Of a DNA stretch of 64,000 bases, positions 37,867 through 49,900 are shown piece after piece (the stretch's first letter is position 1; each line of letters starts with the position of its first letter). Both the position numbers and the translations under genes were made by a program. The stretch comes from Limnephilus marmoratus (lineage: Eukaryota; Arthropoda; Insecta; Trichoptera; Limnephilidae), in NCBI GenBank assembly GCA_917880885.1, contig OU862927.1, positions 39,273,571 through 39,337,570 on the forward strand. Direction: 5' to 3'. Below the pieces are notes generated by a model that was given only the letters and a program-made list of their open reading frames with translations, searched no databases and was not told where the DNA came from.

Positions 37867-38148
37867 GGCGTAGTCCAGCGGTAAGGCTCTTGACTCGCAC
37901 TCCGAAGGTCGCGGGATTATAATTTGTGTTATTTGACAATTTATTTAGTAAAAATAATACATATATTTTATATTTGCAGCACTTTCCAGAGTGGAAGATA
38001 CTCTCAGTATCGCCCTGGTGTAAGACCACCATTCAGAATTGAAATGTTGCGTGATATGGCTTTAGCCGTGTTTGGTGACCAGATCTGAATAGTCAGGAAC
38101 TTCCCAACCTTCCTCTTCCCTATCTCCTTCCCCTATCCACTACGTTGT
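37867..38148 (+). mobile_element. SINE-G copy with tRNA-like head
   Basis: Head ggcgtagtccagcggtaagg plus ctcttgactcgcactccgaa resembles a tRNA 5' half. The body has agagtggaagatactctcag, tatcgccctggtgtaagacc and tccttcccctatccactac. The tail is missing. Confidence 0.65.
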
Positions 38149-38197
38149 GCGATATTCATGTAAAAACAAAATAATCAAGATTTTTGAACCCTACCCT

Positions 38198-38247
38198 AAA
38201 TCCAAAATCAAATCTAAAATCAAATTCAAAATCAAATTCAAAATCAT
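38198..38247 (+). repeat. Short tandem repeat (aaatc/t caaa)
   Basis: Four to five imperfect 12-bp units of aaaatcaaattc directly precede a LINE L-a fragment. Confidence 0.6.
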
Positions 38248-38464
38248 GAGAACTGGTCGCTTCTTCGATTCGTTTTTGTGCTCAACAGCTCGGCTATGGA
38301 ACGATTTGCCGGCCTCTGGGTTTTCCCCTTTCTACAACATGGGTCTCTTCAAGACCAATGTTGACTCCCTCTTCTCCTCAAAAAGACCCTCCACACAGCA
38401 TATTAGATGACATAGGCCTTGAGGGAAATCGTTTTCTTAAGGGCCTCCTGTGTGGAGTTTTTTT
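38248..38464 (+). mobile_element. LINE L-a 3' end, short
   Basis: Frame MRTGRFFDSFLCSTARLWN to SSKRPSTQHIR, then the hairpin tail tgagggaaatcgttttcttaag and cctcctgtgtggag. Confidence 0.8.
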
Positions 38465-38846
38465 TACAGTGAATACCGCACAAGAATCTCAACTGCTCCC
38501 GTCTGGAGCCAGTGACACCATGGAATCCCCAATTGGGGTATGTTGTGAGGCTGAAGGTAGTGGGGAGGGGAAGGAGGTGGGGAAGAGGAAGGTTGGGAAG
38601 TACCTGGCGATTCAGATCTGGACACCAAACACGGCCAAAGCCATTTTCAAGCAACGTTTCAATTTTGAATGGTGGTCTTACTTACACCAGGGCGATATTG
38701 ATAGTATCTTCCACTCTGGAACGTGCCGCAAATATACTATTTATTATTTTAAATGAATTAATTGTGAAATAACACAAATTAATCAAATAAAATTTGAGAC
38801 CTGCGGTTTGCGAGTCAAGGGTCTCACTCCTGGACTATGTAGGCCG
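38465..38846 (-). mobile_element. SINE-G copy, full length
   Basis: Tail ctcaactgctcccgtctgga at the left, body gttgtgaggctgaaggtagt and tttgaatggtggtcttactt, head on the minus strand ccaggagtgagacccttgac. It abuts the L-a tail. Confidence 0.65.
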
Positions 38847-39976
38847 TATATTGTAATTTATTTTTAAATTATTGTTTATTTTTGTTCATAACTTTTTTTT
38901 ATAAAATACACCAAAACAACAATAAAACATATTTTAATTACTTCAATACAACTAGAGACAATGCTTTTGAAAAATTGTCACGCGTAAAGTAATTACCTAG
39001 GTACAGAACATTTTTTAAAATGAAAAACTTGTTAGATTTCTTAAATATGATAATATAATCCATTATAAAAATTACGTTCTACTAAAAAAACATTTTAAAA
39101 AAATAATATAACTGTATGAAAAAACATATTACATGAGTACCTAATATATTTCTGAAATTTTTAGAAAACCCTGTATAGATATCATTACATTACAACTGAC
39201 TATGCTTTCAGAACGCAAAAGACAAATACAGAATGACGTAGCAAATATTTTATTTATTAAAGAAAAAACTACATAAATGTGTATTAAAATACGTAATAAT
39301 ATCAACCTTGTAATAAACACAAAAACAATTAACACAAAATTAATAACGATATTATAAAAGCAATTCGTAAATCAATCTTCAATTTTAAAAAAGCGCGCGA
39401 ATAGCCGCTAAATATTACTCGTATAATATAATGTCTGTTCTTCTAAAACAACTAACAGTCCACAGCGAGCGCTTGACAGTAGCTACCTATGTAGATAGAA
39501 TACAACATAACATACCGGCAAACATATAACATATCGCAAAAGATTCAATCTGACATAGCAATGTCATGCGATAATAGATTTTGAGGAATTTAACCATTGA
39601 GTTCAATATCGCAAAGCATTGATAAACGACTTGGAGTTTGAATGATATTGTATGACGAGAACATCCGGCAACGTCGCATGCCGTGATGGTTATAGATGCG
39701 ATAAAAAGTGTACCCAGTTGATGTTCTAAGTATTGATGAATATTTACTGATAAAAAACGCATTCCGGAGCATTAACGGTCCACGTAAAAATGTCATTTAT
39801 TCACTCAAAAATTTTTTTTACACCGTTCGACTCGTCTCATCGAGTTTGATATGATGGACTTAAAAAAAAAAAAACGATGAGCCACTAAGTGCCCAAATGA
39901 GCCAGTAAGTCGAAATGATCAAGAAGTTCCGGTAATTAAAGGACGCTTTGAGCCACTAAATGCCGTAACATAAACT

Positions 39977-40019
<43 letters not shown>
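39977..40019. repeat. (TA)n microsatellite
   Basis: About 20 uninterrupted TA dinucleotides. Confidence 0.9.
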
Positions 40020-40027
<8 letters not shown>

Positions 40028-40593
40028 CACAAGTCATTATTTTTGCATCATGTGAACATTGGTTATTACAACGTAACCTATTTAAATCTTACAATAAATA
40101 TGTTTTCATTTTTAATCCAGTTAATGTTCCAAATAAAATGAAATAATTTCAATAGAATTTTGTTTTATTTGGAGGTAAACAAAGGAACTTCTGGGGAAAT
40201 TGCGGGGAGTTTGTTATTTTGTTCTCACCAATTTGAGGAATTTGAACATTTATTACGGGTATTTTAGAACATAAGCGTTGGCAACCCTGGTTCTTACCTT
40301 GAAACTTGTCATGCCTGCTCTACACACTGCAAGCTACAAGTTGACTACAACTCTACATCTAAATTTGATAAATTACATATCTGTTTAATCTTTGATCTTT
40401 TTTTAGATCGTAAATTTCTATGGGTGTAAATTCTGACAGATGGTTTCTTTATTTACGGTTTATAAATTTTTATATATTATCTTCCGGAATTTTTATGGTC
40501 GAAAAAATCCAATTTGTGTTTTCTCAATTCAGAAAACAATAAAATCTGCCACATTATTATTTCCAGCGATTTCTTTCAGTAATGAACAAGAAA

Positions 40594-40641
40594 ATGAAAT
40601 CCCATTATTCGCACGAATACAAGAAGTTAGAACTTCCATAA
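40594..40641 (+). other. 15-codon ORF upstream of ZF3, conserved with ZF2
   Basis: Encodes MKSHYSHEYKKLELP-TAA. See 13157-13204 for its partner. Confidence 0.4.
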
Positions 40642-40726
40642 TACGATATTGATTTTGATCCATATTCATATCATGGACATTTCATGTTACTTTCCAACAT
40701 ATTTCAAAATTTATTGTCTATTTTAG

Positions 40727-40916
40727 GTTCACCAAAGATATGAAGTTTGAGGAAATGTTTATAAAACCGAAAGAAGTGGTTTTGCCAAAACTCTTCACAG
40801 ATTCTTGCGCCTTTTGCAAGAGTTCTTATAATCTGAGGAGAATTAACGGCGGCGTCAGTCAAGACGGCCAACCGGAAAACTGCACACAAATGTTGATGTC
40901 TTGTTTTTATATAAAG
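40727..40916 (+). CDS. ZF3 exon with first half of the ZAD
   Basis: Acceptor tctattttag, donor ATAAAG followed by gtaatt. It encodes FTKDMKFEEMFIKPKEVV, the CAFC pair and NCTQMLMSCFYIK. 190 nt. Confidence 0.87.
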
Positions 40917-43900
40917 GTAATTATAATAATAGGTACGCACTTATAAATTAAAGGCCCGTTCCTACCCATCAATGAATCTCTCACAAAATGTTATTCAGAG
41001 CACCCTCTATTTAAATATCTTTGAAACAGATTGCAACAGCCTGTGTTGTATTCTCAAGCTAAACGAAACAATTAGTGCCCGACCGAAACAGGAATTTATA
41101 CCGAATCTTTGGTATCTGTCTCAGTTTCGGTCGAAACTGAAACTGTTTTAGACTAACTAACTAACCATCACGCCGTTCCCCCACAGGGGTAGGCAGAGAG
41201 GACGGACCGCCAAACAACTCGATCTTGCCACACACTCCTTGCCTTGATCACATTCATATATCGTCTCATACATGCTCTTCTATTATTACGACTCTTTACA
41301 TGGCCCGACTCAAGTATCTGATTCACTTGGTTGTGCCATGTCTTCCTCGGGCGTCCCCGACTTCTTCTTCCATTCACATTTGCGTCATTTAGGGAGGAAT
41401 GCAGATCCGGGCACCACTTTTTTTTGGCAGAAAACCATGTTTTCACCGCGTTTTAAGTTGAGAACTTTAACCTGGAAGGTGAAAAAAAGTGCTGAAAGCA
41501 ATAAAAAAAAAAATTGAATAACTAATTAATTTTCAATTACGTTAAGTAAAATTTCACTTCACGAACAGATTATGTCAGTACGCCCGCCATTTTATAAATA
41601 AACCAGTCATACTAACCTAAGAAAAGAAAGTCAGTGTTGCCAACTCCCAAAAATATTTATCCCTAAACTAAACTCAAAAACCCCTAGAAACCGGCAAATT
41701 ACTTGAAAATACCCCTAAAATTTTTTTTTTTGTAAAAATAATGAATAATAATGAATAAATGATAAGCTGTAATGTTTTTTTAATAATCTTTATTTATAAA
41801 TTATTTAAAACATCAAATACGCTAGGTTTGTGTAATATGGTTTGTGATTCAAAAGAAAGTGCCCCTTTATAACGCCTACTCGCGTCACGGCAAAAAATAA
41901 TCCCAGTTTTCAAGTAGTTTAGCGGCTACGCTAGGTTTGTGTAACATGGTTTGTGATAGAAAAGAAAGTGCCCCCTTCGTAGCGCCTACTCGCGTCACGG
42001 CAAAAAAACATCCCAGTTTTCAAGTAGTTTAGCGGCTACGCTAGGTTTGTGTAACATGGTTTGTGATAGAAAAGAAAGTGCCCCCTTCGTATGTATACTA
42101 AAGCGCCGTTTACACGCACACTTCAGAACGATCGAATCCCGCGCCACTTCAGGCACTGGTTTGTCTAGCAGGATTGTGTATAATACCTATTATCTTTACT
42201 TTAAAAAACAATCTACGTTTTAAATGGTTTGTCTAACGGGATTGTGTATGTTATCTTTATTTTAAAAAACATCCCAGGATTTGAATGGTTTGTCTCCATT
42301 CCAGTACCTACGCGCCTTATTATTTATTCCCTACAATCGTATCTAGGCTCTTGTATCAGGTATCCCTACCAACAAATTAGTATCAAATAGCGGACATTAT
42401 CTGTTCATGAAGTGTCATTTCATACATTCTTTAAACGGCTGTATCTCCCTCAATTTTGCCGAGCGCGCCTTAATTTCTTTTTTATTCAACTTTTCCACAC
42501 TTTTCTCATCTAGAAAGTGCATTTTTATTAAATTTCCAAATGGTGCCCGGATCTGCATTTCACCCGTCATTTATTCTCCTTACACTCCTTTCCTCGTTCA
42601 TTCACTCTACATGCCCAAACCATCTGAGCGTCCCTTTCTTAATCTTACTCATCACGCTTACATCAGCCTTGCATTCTTTGCGGATCTCCACATTTCTCAC
42701 ACGATCGTACATGGTTTTACCACACATACGCCTCAGGGATCTCATTTCTACAGCATTCAGTCTATTATCATCCTTCTGCCAGTTCCATGCCTCACTGCCA
42801 TACATCAGGGTAGGTACCAGCACTAGATTATGGCTAACTTCGCTTCTTTGGACAGTTTTTTCTTGGCGCCAATGGCGTTCAGTCCTCCATTAATAGAGTT
42901 GCCTGCATTTACCCTTCTTTTGATATCTCTGTCAGCCCTTCCATCTTTCGTAACTTTTTTAGACATGTTAAAAATCTTTTGTTTATTGAAATTTGGCTTA
43001 TATTTTACAAGTATACAGTCAGTTAACATGTGTTAAATGAAAAAAAAAAAAAACAATTATTGAAGTATGTGAAAAAATAATATATATTTTTTTGATATTA
43101 CTGCTATGAAATGAACAAAAATTAACAATTTTTACATAATTCTCATCATTCATGATTCCGAGTTCATAACTCAACGGAAAGAACTTCAATGCTTAATAAA
43201 TGTCAATAAAATATGTGAGACAGATGTAATAACCAAAAAAATGTAATTCAATTCAATTTATTCATTAAACATTACAAAATTACAATTTCAAAGCGTTTTT
43301 AAAAAAATAAAATTTTTTAGATGAAATAAACAGATTTAGACTAACAGCAACAAAGCTTGCTGTTTGAAATGTGCTTCATTGATGTTAAACATATCAATAT
43401 TCAAACATTTACCTAATCAACATACGCAAGAAATAACACACAAATTCACAACACATCACGCCGGACCGGCCGGCGAACTCGGCTGATAATGGCGAGTGAC
43501 ACATGAGCCACGAACTCACCCGAAGTCAGCAGAACAACACGTGATGATTCACAAACGCAGAGTTTCGGTGCGGCTGAAGGTTCGGCAGATTTTCTGTCGA
43601 AACCGAAACTGATGCCGAAACTAGATTTTATTAATTTTATACAAAACCGGGACCAGCTCATTTTACAAAAAAAAAAAAAAATTTTTACCCCAGTAGATAG
43701 GTAATAGAAAAAATTCGGTTTACGGGAGATAGTCCTAGGTAAATTTTTTTTTTTTTTTATACTAATTATGGGCCGGAAAATCCGAATCTGAAAGAATTAG
43801 GCGTCGGCAAGCAATATTAACTGAATTACACGACTTTAAAATTTTCTATAAACACTAAGGAAAAAACGTCATTTTTAATGTACTGACATAACAAGTCATA

Positions 43901-46900
43901 GAAAAACATGTGCCGGCAGTGTTACCAACTCTCAAAAATATTTATCCCTATATCAATAATGTAAAACTTTCCGACACGATACTTCCTCACATGATAATTC
44001 ATCACATAACACATTAACCTGATGAATTACGACTATCTTAACGGCCGTATTCTTAAACCAAAAGTATGAAAATTCGTAGTCTTAAAAATGCGTAACCTAA
44101 CCTAACCTAACGCTAGGTTTGTGTAACATGGTTTGTGCCCCTTTATACCGCCTGCTCGCGTCCCTAACCTAACCTAACGCTAGGTTTGTGTAACATGGTT
44201 TGTGCCCCTTTATACCGCCTGCTCGCGTCCCTAACCTAACCTAACCTAATGCTAGGTTTGTGTAACATGGTTTGTGCCCCTTTATACCGCCTGCTCGCGT
44301 CCCTAACCTAATCTAACCTAACGCTAGGTTTGTGTAACATGGTTTGTGCCCCTTTATACCGCCTGCTCGCGTCAAGGCAAGAAAACATCCCAGTTTTCAA
44401 CTAGTTTAACGGCTACGCTAGGTTTATGTAACATGGTTTGTGATACAAAATTGAGTAAAATTTATAAAAAATAATTACTTAAATTAGTTATTGATATTAT
44501 TGCTTAATGGCAACACTTAATTTTATGTGGTGTAACATCTTTCTTGTTTTTCTATGACTTGTTATGTCAGTGCATTAAAAATGATGTTTTTTCCTTAGTG
44601 TTTATAGAAAATTTTAAAGTCGTGTAATTCAGTTAATATTGCTTGCCGACGCCTAATTCTTTCAGATTCGGATTTTCCGGCCCATAATTAGTATAAAAAA
44701 AGAAAAAAAATTTATCTAGGATTATCTCCCGTAAACCGAACTTTTGCCTTTAAAAATACGAAAATGTCATTTTTCAATGACCTCCATGTTGTAATTAAAT
44801 TACAGCGGTAAATATGCACTTTTTCACGAAAAAACACTTTGCAGAATTTGAATAATTGTTAGAATTACGTATTTTGGAAACTTTTTGCATTGGGGGAGGC
44901 GTAAAATGATGCATTTCAATTGCGTAAAATCAAAATTCACTTCGCATCTTCGTGAACTGACACGGCGCGGCCAATCTGTCACACAAGCCCGCTAGACAAA
45001 CGCTGCTTTGCCAGACAAACCATTTAAAAACGTAGGCTGTTTTTTAAAATAAAGATAATATTCACAAGCCCGCTAGACAAACCCTGCTTTGCCAGACAAA
45101 CCATTTACAAACGTAGGCTGTTTTTTTAAAATAAAGATAACAACATGGAGGTCATTGAAAAATGACATTTTCGTATTTTTAAATTTAAGAAATTGACGAT
45201 AATATACATTATTTTCAATTTCCGCTCACGGAATTAATTACATCTAATAATTACCTATCTACTGGGGTATATATATATATTTTTTTGTCCAAAATGAGCC
45301 GGTCCCGGCTTTGTATAAATTTACCCTAGATTTTTTTGCCGAAACCGAACCTTCGGTTGGTCATTAATAAATATACACAAAATCTTATAGAATAGAAATA
45401 TTCTTCGAATAATTTTTTTTATTTTCGGCATCTTTTCTGTTTATACTGTTTGCGTAATAAATTTATTTATTTATTAATAACATTGAAAAATAACTATAAA
45501 ATGTGTACAAGTGTTATTATGTCTTGTGGGTCGATATTAGTTCCTAGCTAGGCAGATTGCCCGTTCTAAGGAACCAAATGCTGGTGAGAATGCAAAAAAT
45601 AATTTTTTTTTTTTAACAAAATGTTCATTTTAATTTTTTAAATTAAATATGCTTTAATAAAGATGCCAGAAAATTTATTCTGTAACAAAAAAAAAAAAAG
45701 AAAAGAAAAATGTTTTTATTTAAATAATATACGTACAAAATTTTTTTTTTACTAAATGTGCCGTTAATAGGCCGTGTAAAATTTTAAGTGACATTATTTA
45801 ATAGTTTTTCAGATTCCACCCTACCTAAGCCAATCAACCATTTTGTTATTATTGAACTGACGTGGGACATTTTGCAAGCTTTAATATTTAATTCTAGGGG
45901 AATTTTATTATATATTTTTGGTCCAAGATATGTACATGTTTTTTGATACTTTGCCGTATTGCTCCCTGGGACCACAAGATCCTTTCTGGTGTGACTTCTT
46001 GTGATATATTTATGATCAATTTTTTTAATATTATCTAGATTTTTATGTACGTGGATAATAATCCTTTTTAATTAGATATGTATTTGTCAGTTGATAGATC
46101 TACATTACGCCTGGCTGTGTGAGATGTGCGTGTCACGACTGAGAGATGCCATAGAATTCCGTAAGCAAGTGGAGACAGCGGGGGACCTTTTCAGAGGGCA
46201 GATTCCCGCCGATGACAAGTCCGCCATCATTAAATGGGAACCTGGTAATGAAAATTTCTTCTTTAACCATTAAAAATATATTTAAATTAAGTTTTAAAAG
46301 AGAAATGAATAAATTTGCAAACTCGATCCTTGATTAGTTGGGTTGGGTTGAATCAAATCGATGACCAGTTTCATTTTTACTTTGAATGCTTCCTGTTAAA
46401 AGGTGATTCCTGATCCGTTTCAGCTTTTGATCAAATTGTAATGAGCTTTCAAATATTATTATTATGTTTAAGCCCGCATAATATATACAGTGAGATTCTC
46501 TTAAGAAAAGGGTCCAAAGGACTAGAAAAAAACTTCTTAACCTGTTGAACGTGGGATGGTATTTCGAAAACTGGCAAATATTACCTTGATGAGTTCTGGT
46601 CAAATATTGATATGAAAACAAAACGATTTGTTTTTTTTTTCTTATTATTCATATCTTATTACATGATAATATCGTAAGAGGTTTTTCCAGAATAGCAAAC
46701 TAACTAAAAAAAGATTAAAAAATCTCCCATTTTGGAAATATTTGTCAAAAAAATATAATAACACAAATATAAACTGATTTTATTATTTCTACGCAAATCT
46801 GAATGTATATCCAATATGAAAAAAAAATTCAAAGGAGTTTGCAATAACTAAAAACCTTTATACGCATTTGAAAAGTAAAACATCGATTTTTTCGCTTTTG

Positions 46901-49900
46901 ACAATTTTCAAAATTGACCTGCAAAGTCATAGGAAATTCATTAAAAAATATTCCAGATTAGCTAGATTAATGAAACCAAAGGTTACGTCAAGAATAATAT
47001 TGGCGCAAGCGAATTTGACCTTGTCCTTCAGACAGTTTCCATATACATAAGGGTTAAAACCGCATTTAAAAAAAATATATTTTTCCGAGCCTGCGGGCAG
47101 GCTCACGATAACTGACAGGTTAAATGGGATAAATGGGCCATTTTTCAAATTCAGTGAGTGAAAAAACAAACTTCTTAAGCATGAAAACTTCTTAAGAGAG
47201 TTTCACTGTTTCGTTGGAATGTTCCGATGTTTGGGCACAGAGCATTCAGCACCACAATTTTGGAATTAAACCTGCCATTTAGTCTGAGCCAGAAACTAGT
47301 ATTGAAAAATTTAAGTAATTTAAAAACTTGATTTTTAAAAGGCTTCTTCTTCTTCAATGGCGCTACAGCCCATTTCGAGCCTTGGCCTCCTTCAAAATAA
47401 GCCTCCACCGCCCTCTGTCCTCGGCCGTCTTCTTCCAATCTGCAACATGGAGTAATCCTCTTGCATCCTTCCTGACATCATCCTCCCATCTCAGTCTAGG
47501 TCTGCCCGCCTTTCGTTTACCTCCCGGGTGTCCTGTCAGAACCTTCTTCGGTACTCGTGTGCTTGGCATTCGGTGCACATGTCCGGCCCATCTTAATCTT
47601 TGGAGTCTTAAATGGGTGGAGAGTCTGGGAGCTTGGTAAATATCATAGAGCTCATTATTGTGGCGGATTCTCCATGCCTCTCCCTCTCGCACCGCTCCTA
47701 AGATTCTTCGAAGTACCTTTCTTTCGAAGATGTCCAGCCGTTCCGCTGACTTTGCTGTGTTCCCGCCTCACATCCATAGGCCAAGACCGTTCTGATAATT
47801 GTTTTATATAAGGTTATTTTGGTTTTCCTATGGACGTTTCGGGATTTGAACACTGGCAGCAACGCAAAGTAAGTTTTGTTAGCGGCTGTAATGCGCTTTC
47901 TTACTTCTACTGGGTCTTCATTGTCCTGCGTTAATGCTTTTTAAAAGGCTACCTGTGAAAACTACCATTTATTTAGCTTTCCACATAGAAGAGATTTCCA
48001 CAAAAGTTTCATATTTTAGAATTTAGTGGTTTTGGTTCCTTTGTGAGAAACTGAAACACAAAAATTGCTTTATTTATCTCATATTAAATTCTTTTCCTGC
48101 TACATAAGAGAGTTTAATTGTAATAATCGTGTTGTGTTTCCAGTTGATGTAAAAGTTGAAGAAGTCTACACTATTGAAGATGAAACATTGGACGTAGAAT
48201 TTGTAGGACCCTCATTAACGGATACAGAACAAAGGCAAAAGGACAAAATAAAGCTTCCGGACCCTTGGGAAAACTGGGAAGAGTTTAACAGGCTTCCGTG
48301 GAGTGAAGAAGAAAGTTCAACAAGGGAACCGAAAGATAGTAAACGAATCGAGTGGATACATCAACGACAGTTTCCCAAAATGGACAATAGAAGACTCATA
48401 TTAAATAAAGACTCCAATAAATGTCCCATTTGTGACGAATTTTTCCCAATTAGGTTAGTTGACAGAGAAATACAGTGAAACCCTCAAGAAGTTTTCCTGC
48501 TTAAGAAGTTTGGTTTTTTCGGTCCCTTGAAGACTGAATGGCCCAATTTATCCCATTTATATAAGGTTTTCCAGATTAAGAAGTCTCTTTTTTTTTGGTC
48601 CCTTGGAAAACTTCTTAAGAGGGTTTCACTGCAGCTTGCAATAATTATTATTTTACATGAATGTTTATAAAAAGCTAAAATATCTGAAAAACTGAACTTC
48701 GAAGCTAAAACACTTTTTTTAGAGCTGATGAACATAGAACATATATGTTAGAGCTTCCATGTATCTAGCCATCATTTGTACAACTCAATCACAATTAACA
48801 CTGAGGTTTGAATAATCCAGTATTACGTAGATGGAGCCAGCATTGAATTTGGGTTTTCGTCATTTCTCAGAGCACCTGTTTTACGCGGAGCCCTGGTTAA
48901 AAACCACTGGGTTAGATGCTCGAGTGATCCTAAGTGTCAGGTTCAATCCCCTGCCTAGCTAGGTCCTCAATCATAAGCAACAGAACAAGCAACATTTTCT
49001 CACACTAACCCCATCAGTAATAATTACAATATGGAAAGAAAAAAAAAAATTTACTACATTGGAACTACATAACATTGTGTGATGTCAACCGATTTACAGA
49101 GATTTGGAGATAGGTGGGAGTGGTACCTCGTTTCAATCATCACAGCTGTCTTTTGCTCACTTCCACATACCGTAAATCGTATTTATTTTCACCCAAGTGT
49201 ATTCGGGAGTGGTCTTTTCTGTAGGTGAAGTTTGGCCGAGTATATTCGGGAGTGGTCTTTTCTGCAGGTAAAGTTTACCCAAGTATAATCGGGAATGGTC
49301 TTTTCTGCAGGTAAGGTTTACCCGAATATATTCAGGAGTGGTCTTTTCTGCAGGTAAAGTTTGCCTGAGTATATTCGGGAGTGGTCTTTTCTCCAGGTAA
49401 AGTTTGCCCGAGTACAATCGGGAGTGGTCTTTACTGCAGGTAAAGTTTGCTCGAGTATAATCGGGAGTGGTCTTTCCTGCAGGTAAAGTTGCCCGAGTAT
49501 AATCGGGAGCGGTCTTTTCTGCAGGTAAAACAGTAAAATAATAAAATAATCGGGAGTGGTCTTTTCTGTAGGTAAAGTTTGCCCAAGTATAATCGGGAGT
49601 GGTCTTTCCTGCAGGTAAAGTTTGCCTGAGTATAATCGGGAGTGGTCTTTTCTGCAGCTAAAGTTTGCCTGAGTTATTTCAGGTGTGAAAATTTTCACAT
49701 ATAATAAATTAATAAGTCCAATAAATAAGTTAAGAAGTGGAATAATTTTTTAATTTTTTTTATCAAATCAGGCTGGATCTAATAGAACATCTGGAGACTC
49801 ACGTGCCCAAGAAGCTATGTGAATACTGCGGGAAACAATACGCACACTCCAGCTTGCAACAACACCAGAATTCTCATATTGGAAAGCTGCCATGTCCCAA

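Larger units (their letters stand above)
38850..40725. other. Region upstream of ZF3; nothing gene-like except the ZF2-like part
   Basis: AT-rich. (TA)n at 39977-40019. From about 40410 it aligns with the region upstream of ZF2, including the conserved 15-codon ORF. Confidence 0.45.
43555..45370. mobile_element. Outer inverted-repeat element holding two inner elements
   Basis: ggctgaaggttcggcagatt, ccgggaccagctcatttta and ttaccccagtagataggtaa at the left are mirrored as attacctatctactggggta, aaatgagccggtcccggctt and gccgaaaccgaaccttcggt at the right. Inside are a foldback (43714-44740) and a TIR element (44753-45182). In ZF3 intron 1. Confidence 0.6.

Noticed and set aside
39487..39796. Minus-strand frames of 68-91 codons
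   Set aside because: No motif, no splice context, and two overlapping frames are equally open.
30414..40291. One large hAT element with cagaggtgccaa and ttggcaaccctg ends
   Set aside because: The flanking 8 bases do not match and the ends are only partly inverted; probably two unrelated hAT-type ends.
49196..49680. CRISPR-like array
   Set aside because: Units are contiguous with no unique spacers, and the DNA is eukaryotic; this is a minisatellite.
49157..49698. Minus-strand frames with repetitive KDHSR/LYLQKRPLP peptides
   Set aside because: They are translations of the 43-bp minisatellite; three frames are open only because the unit lacks stops.
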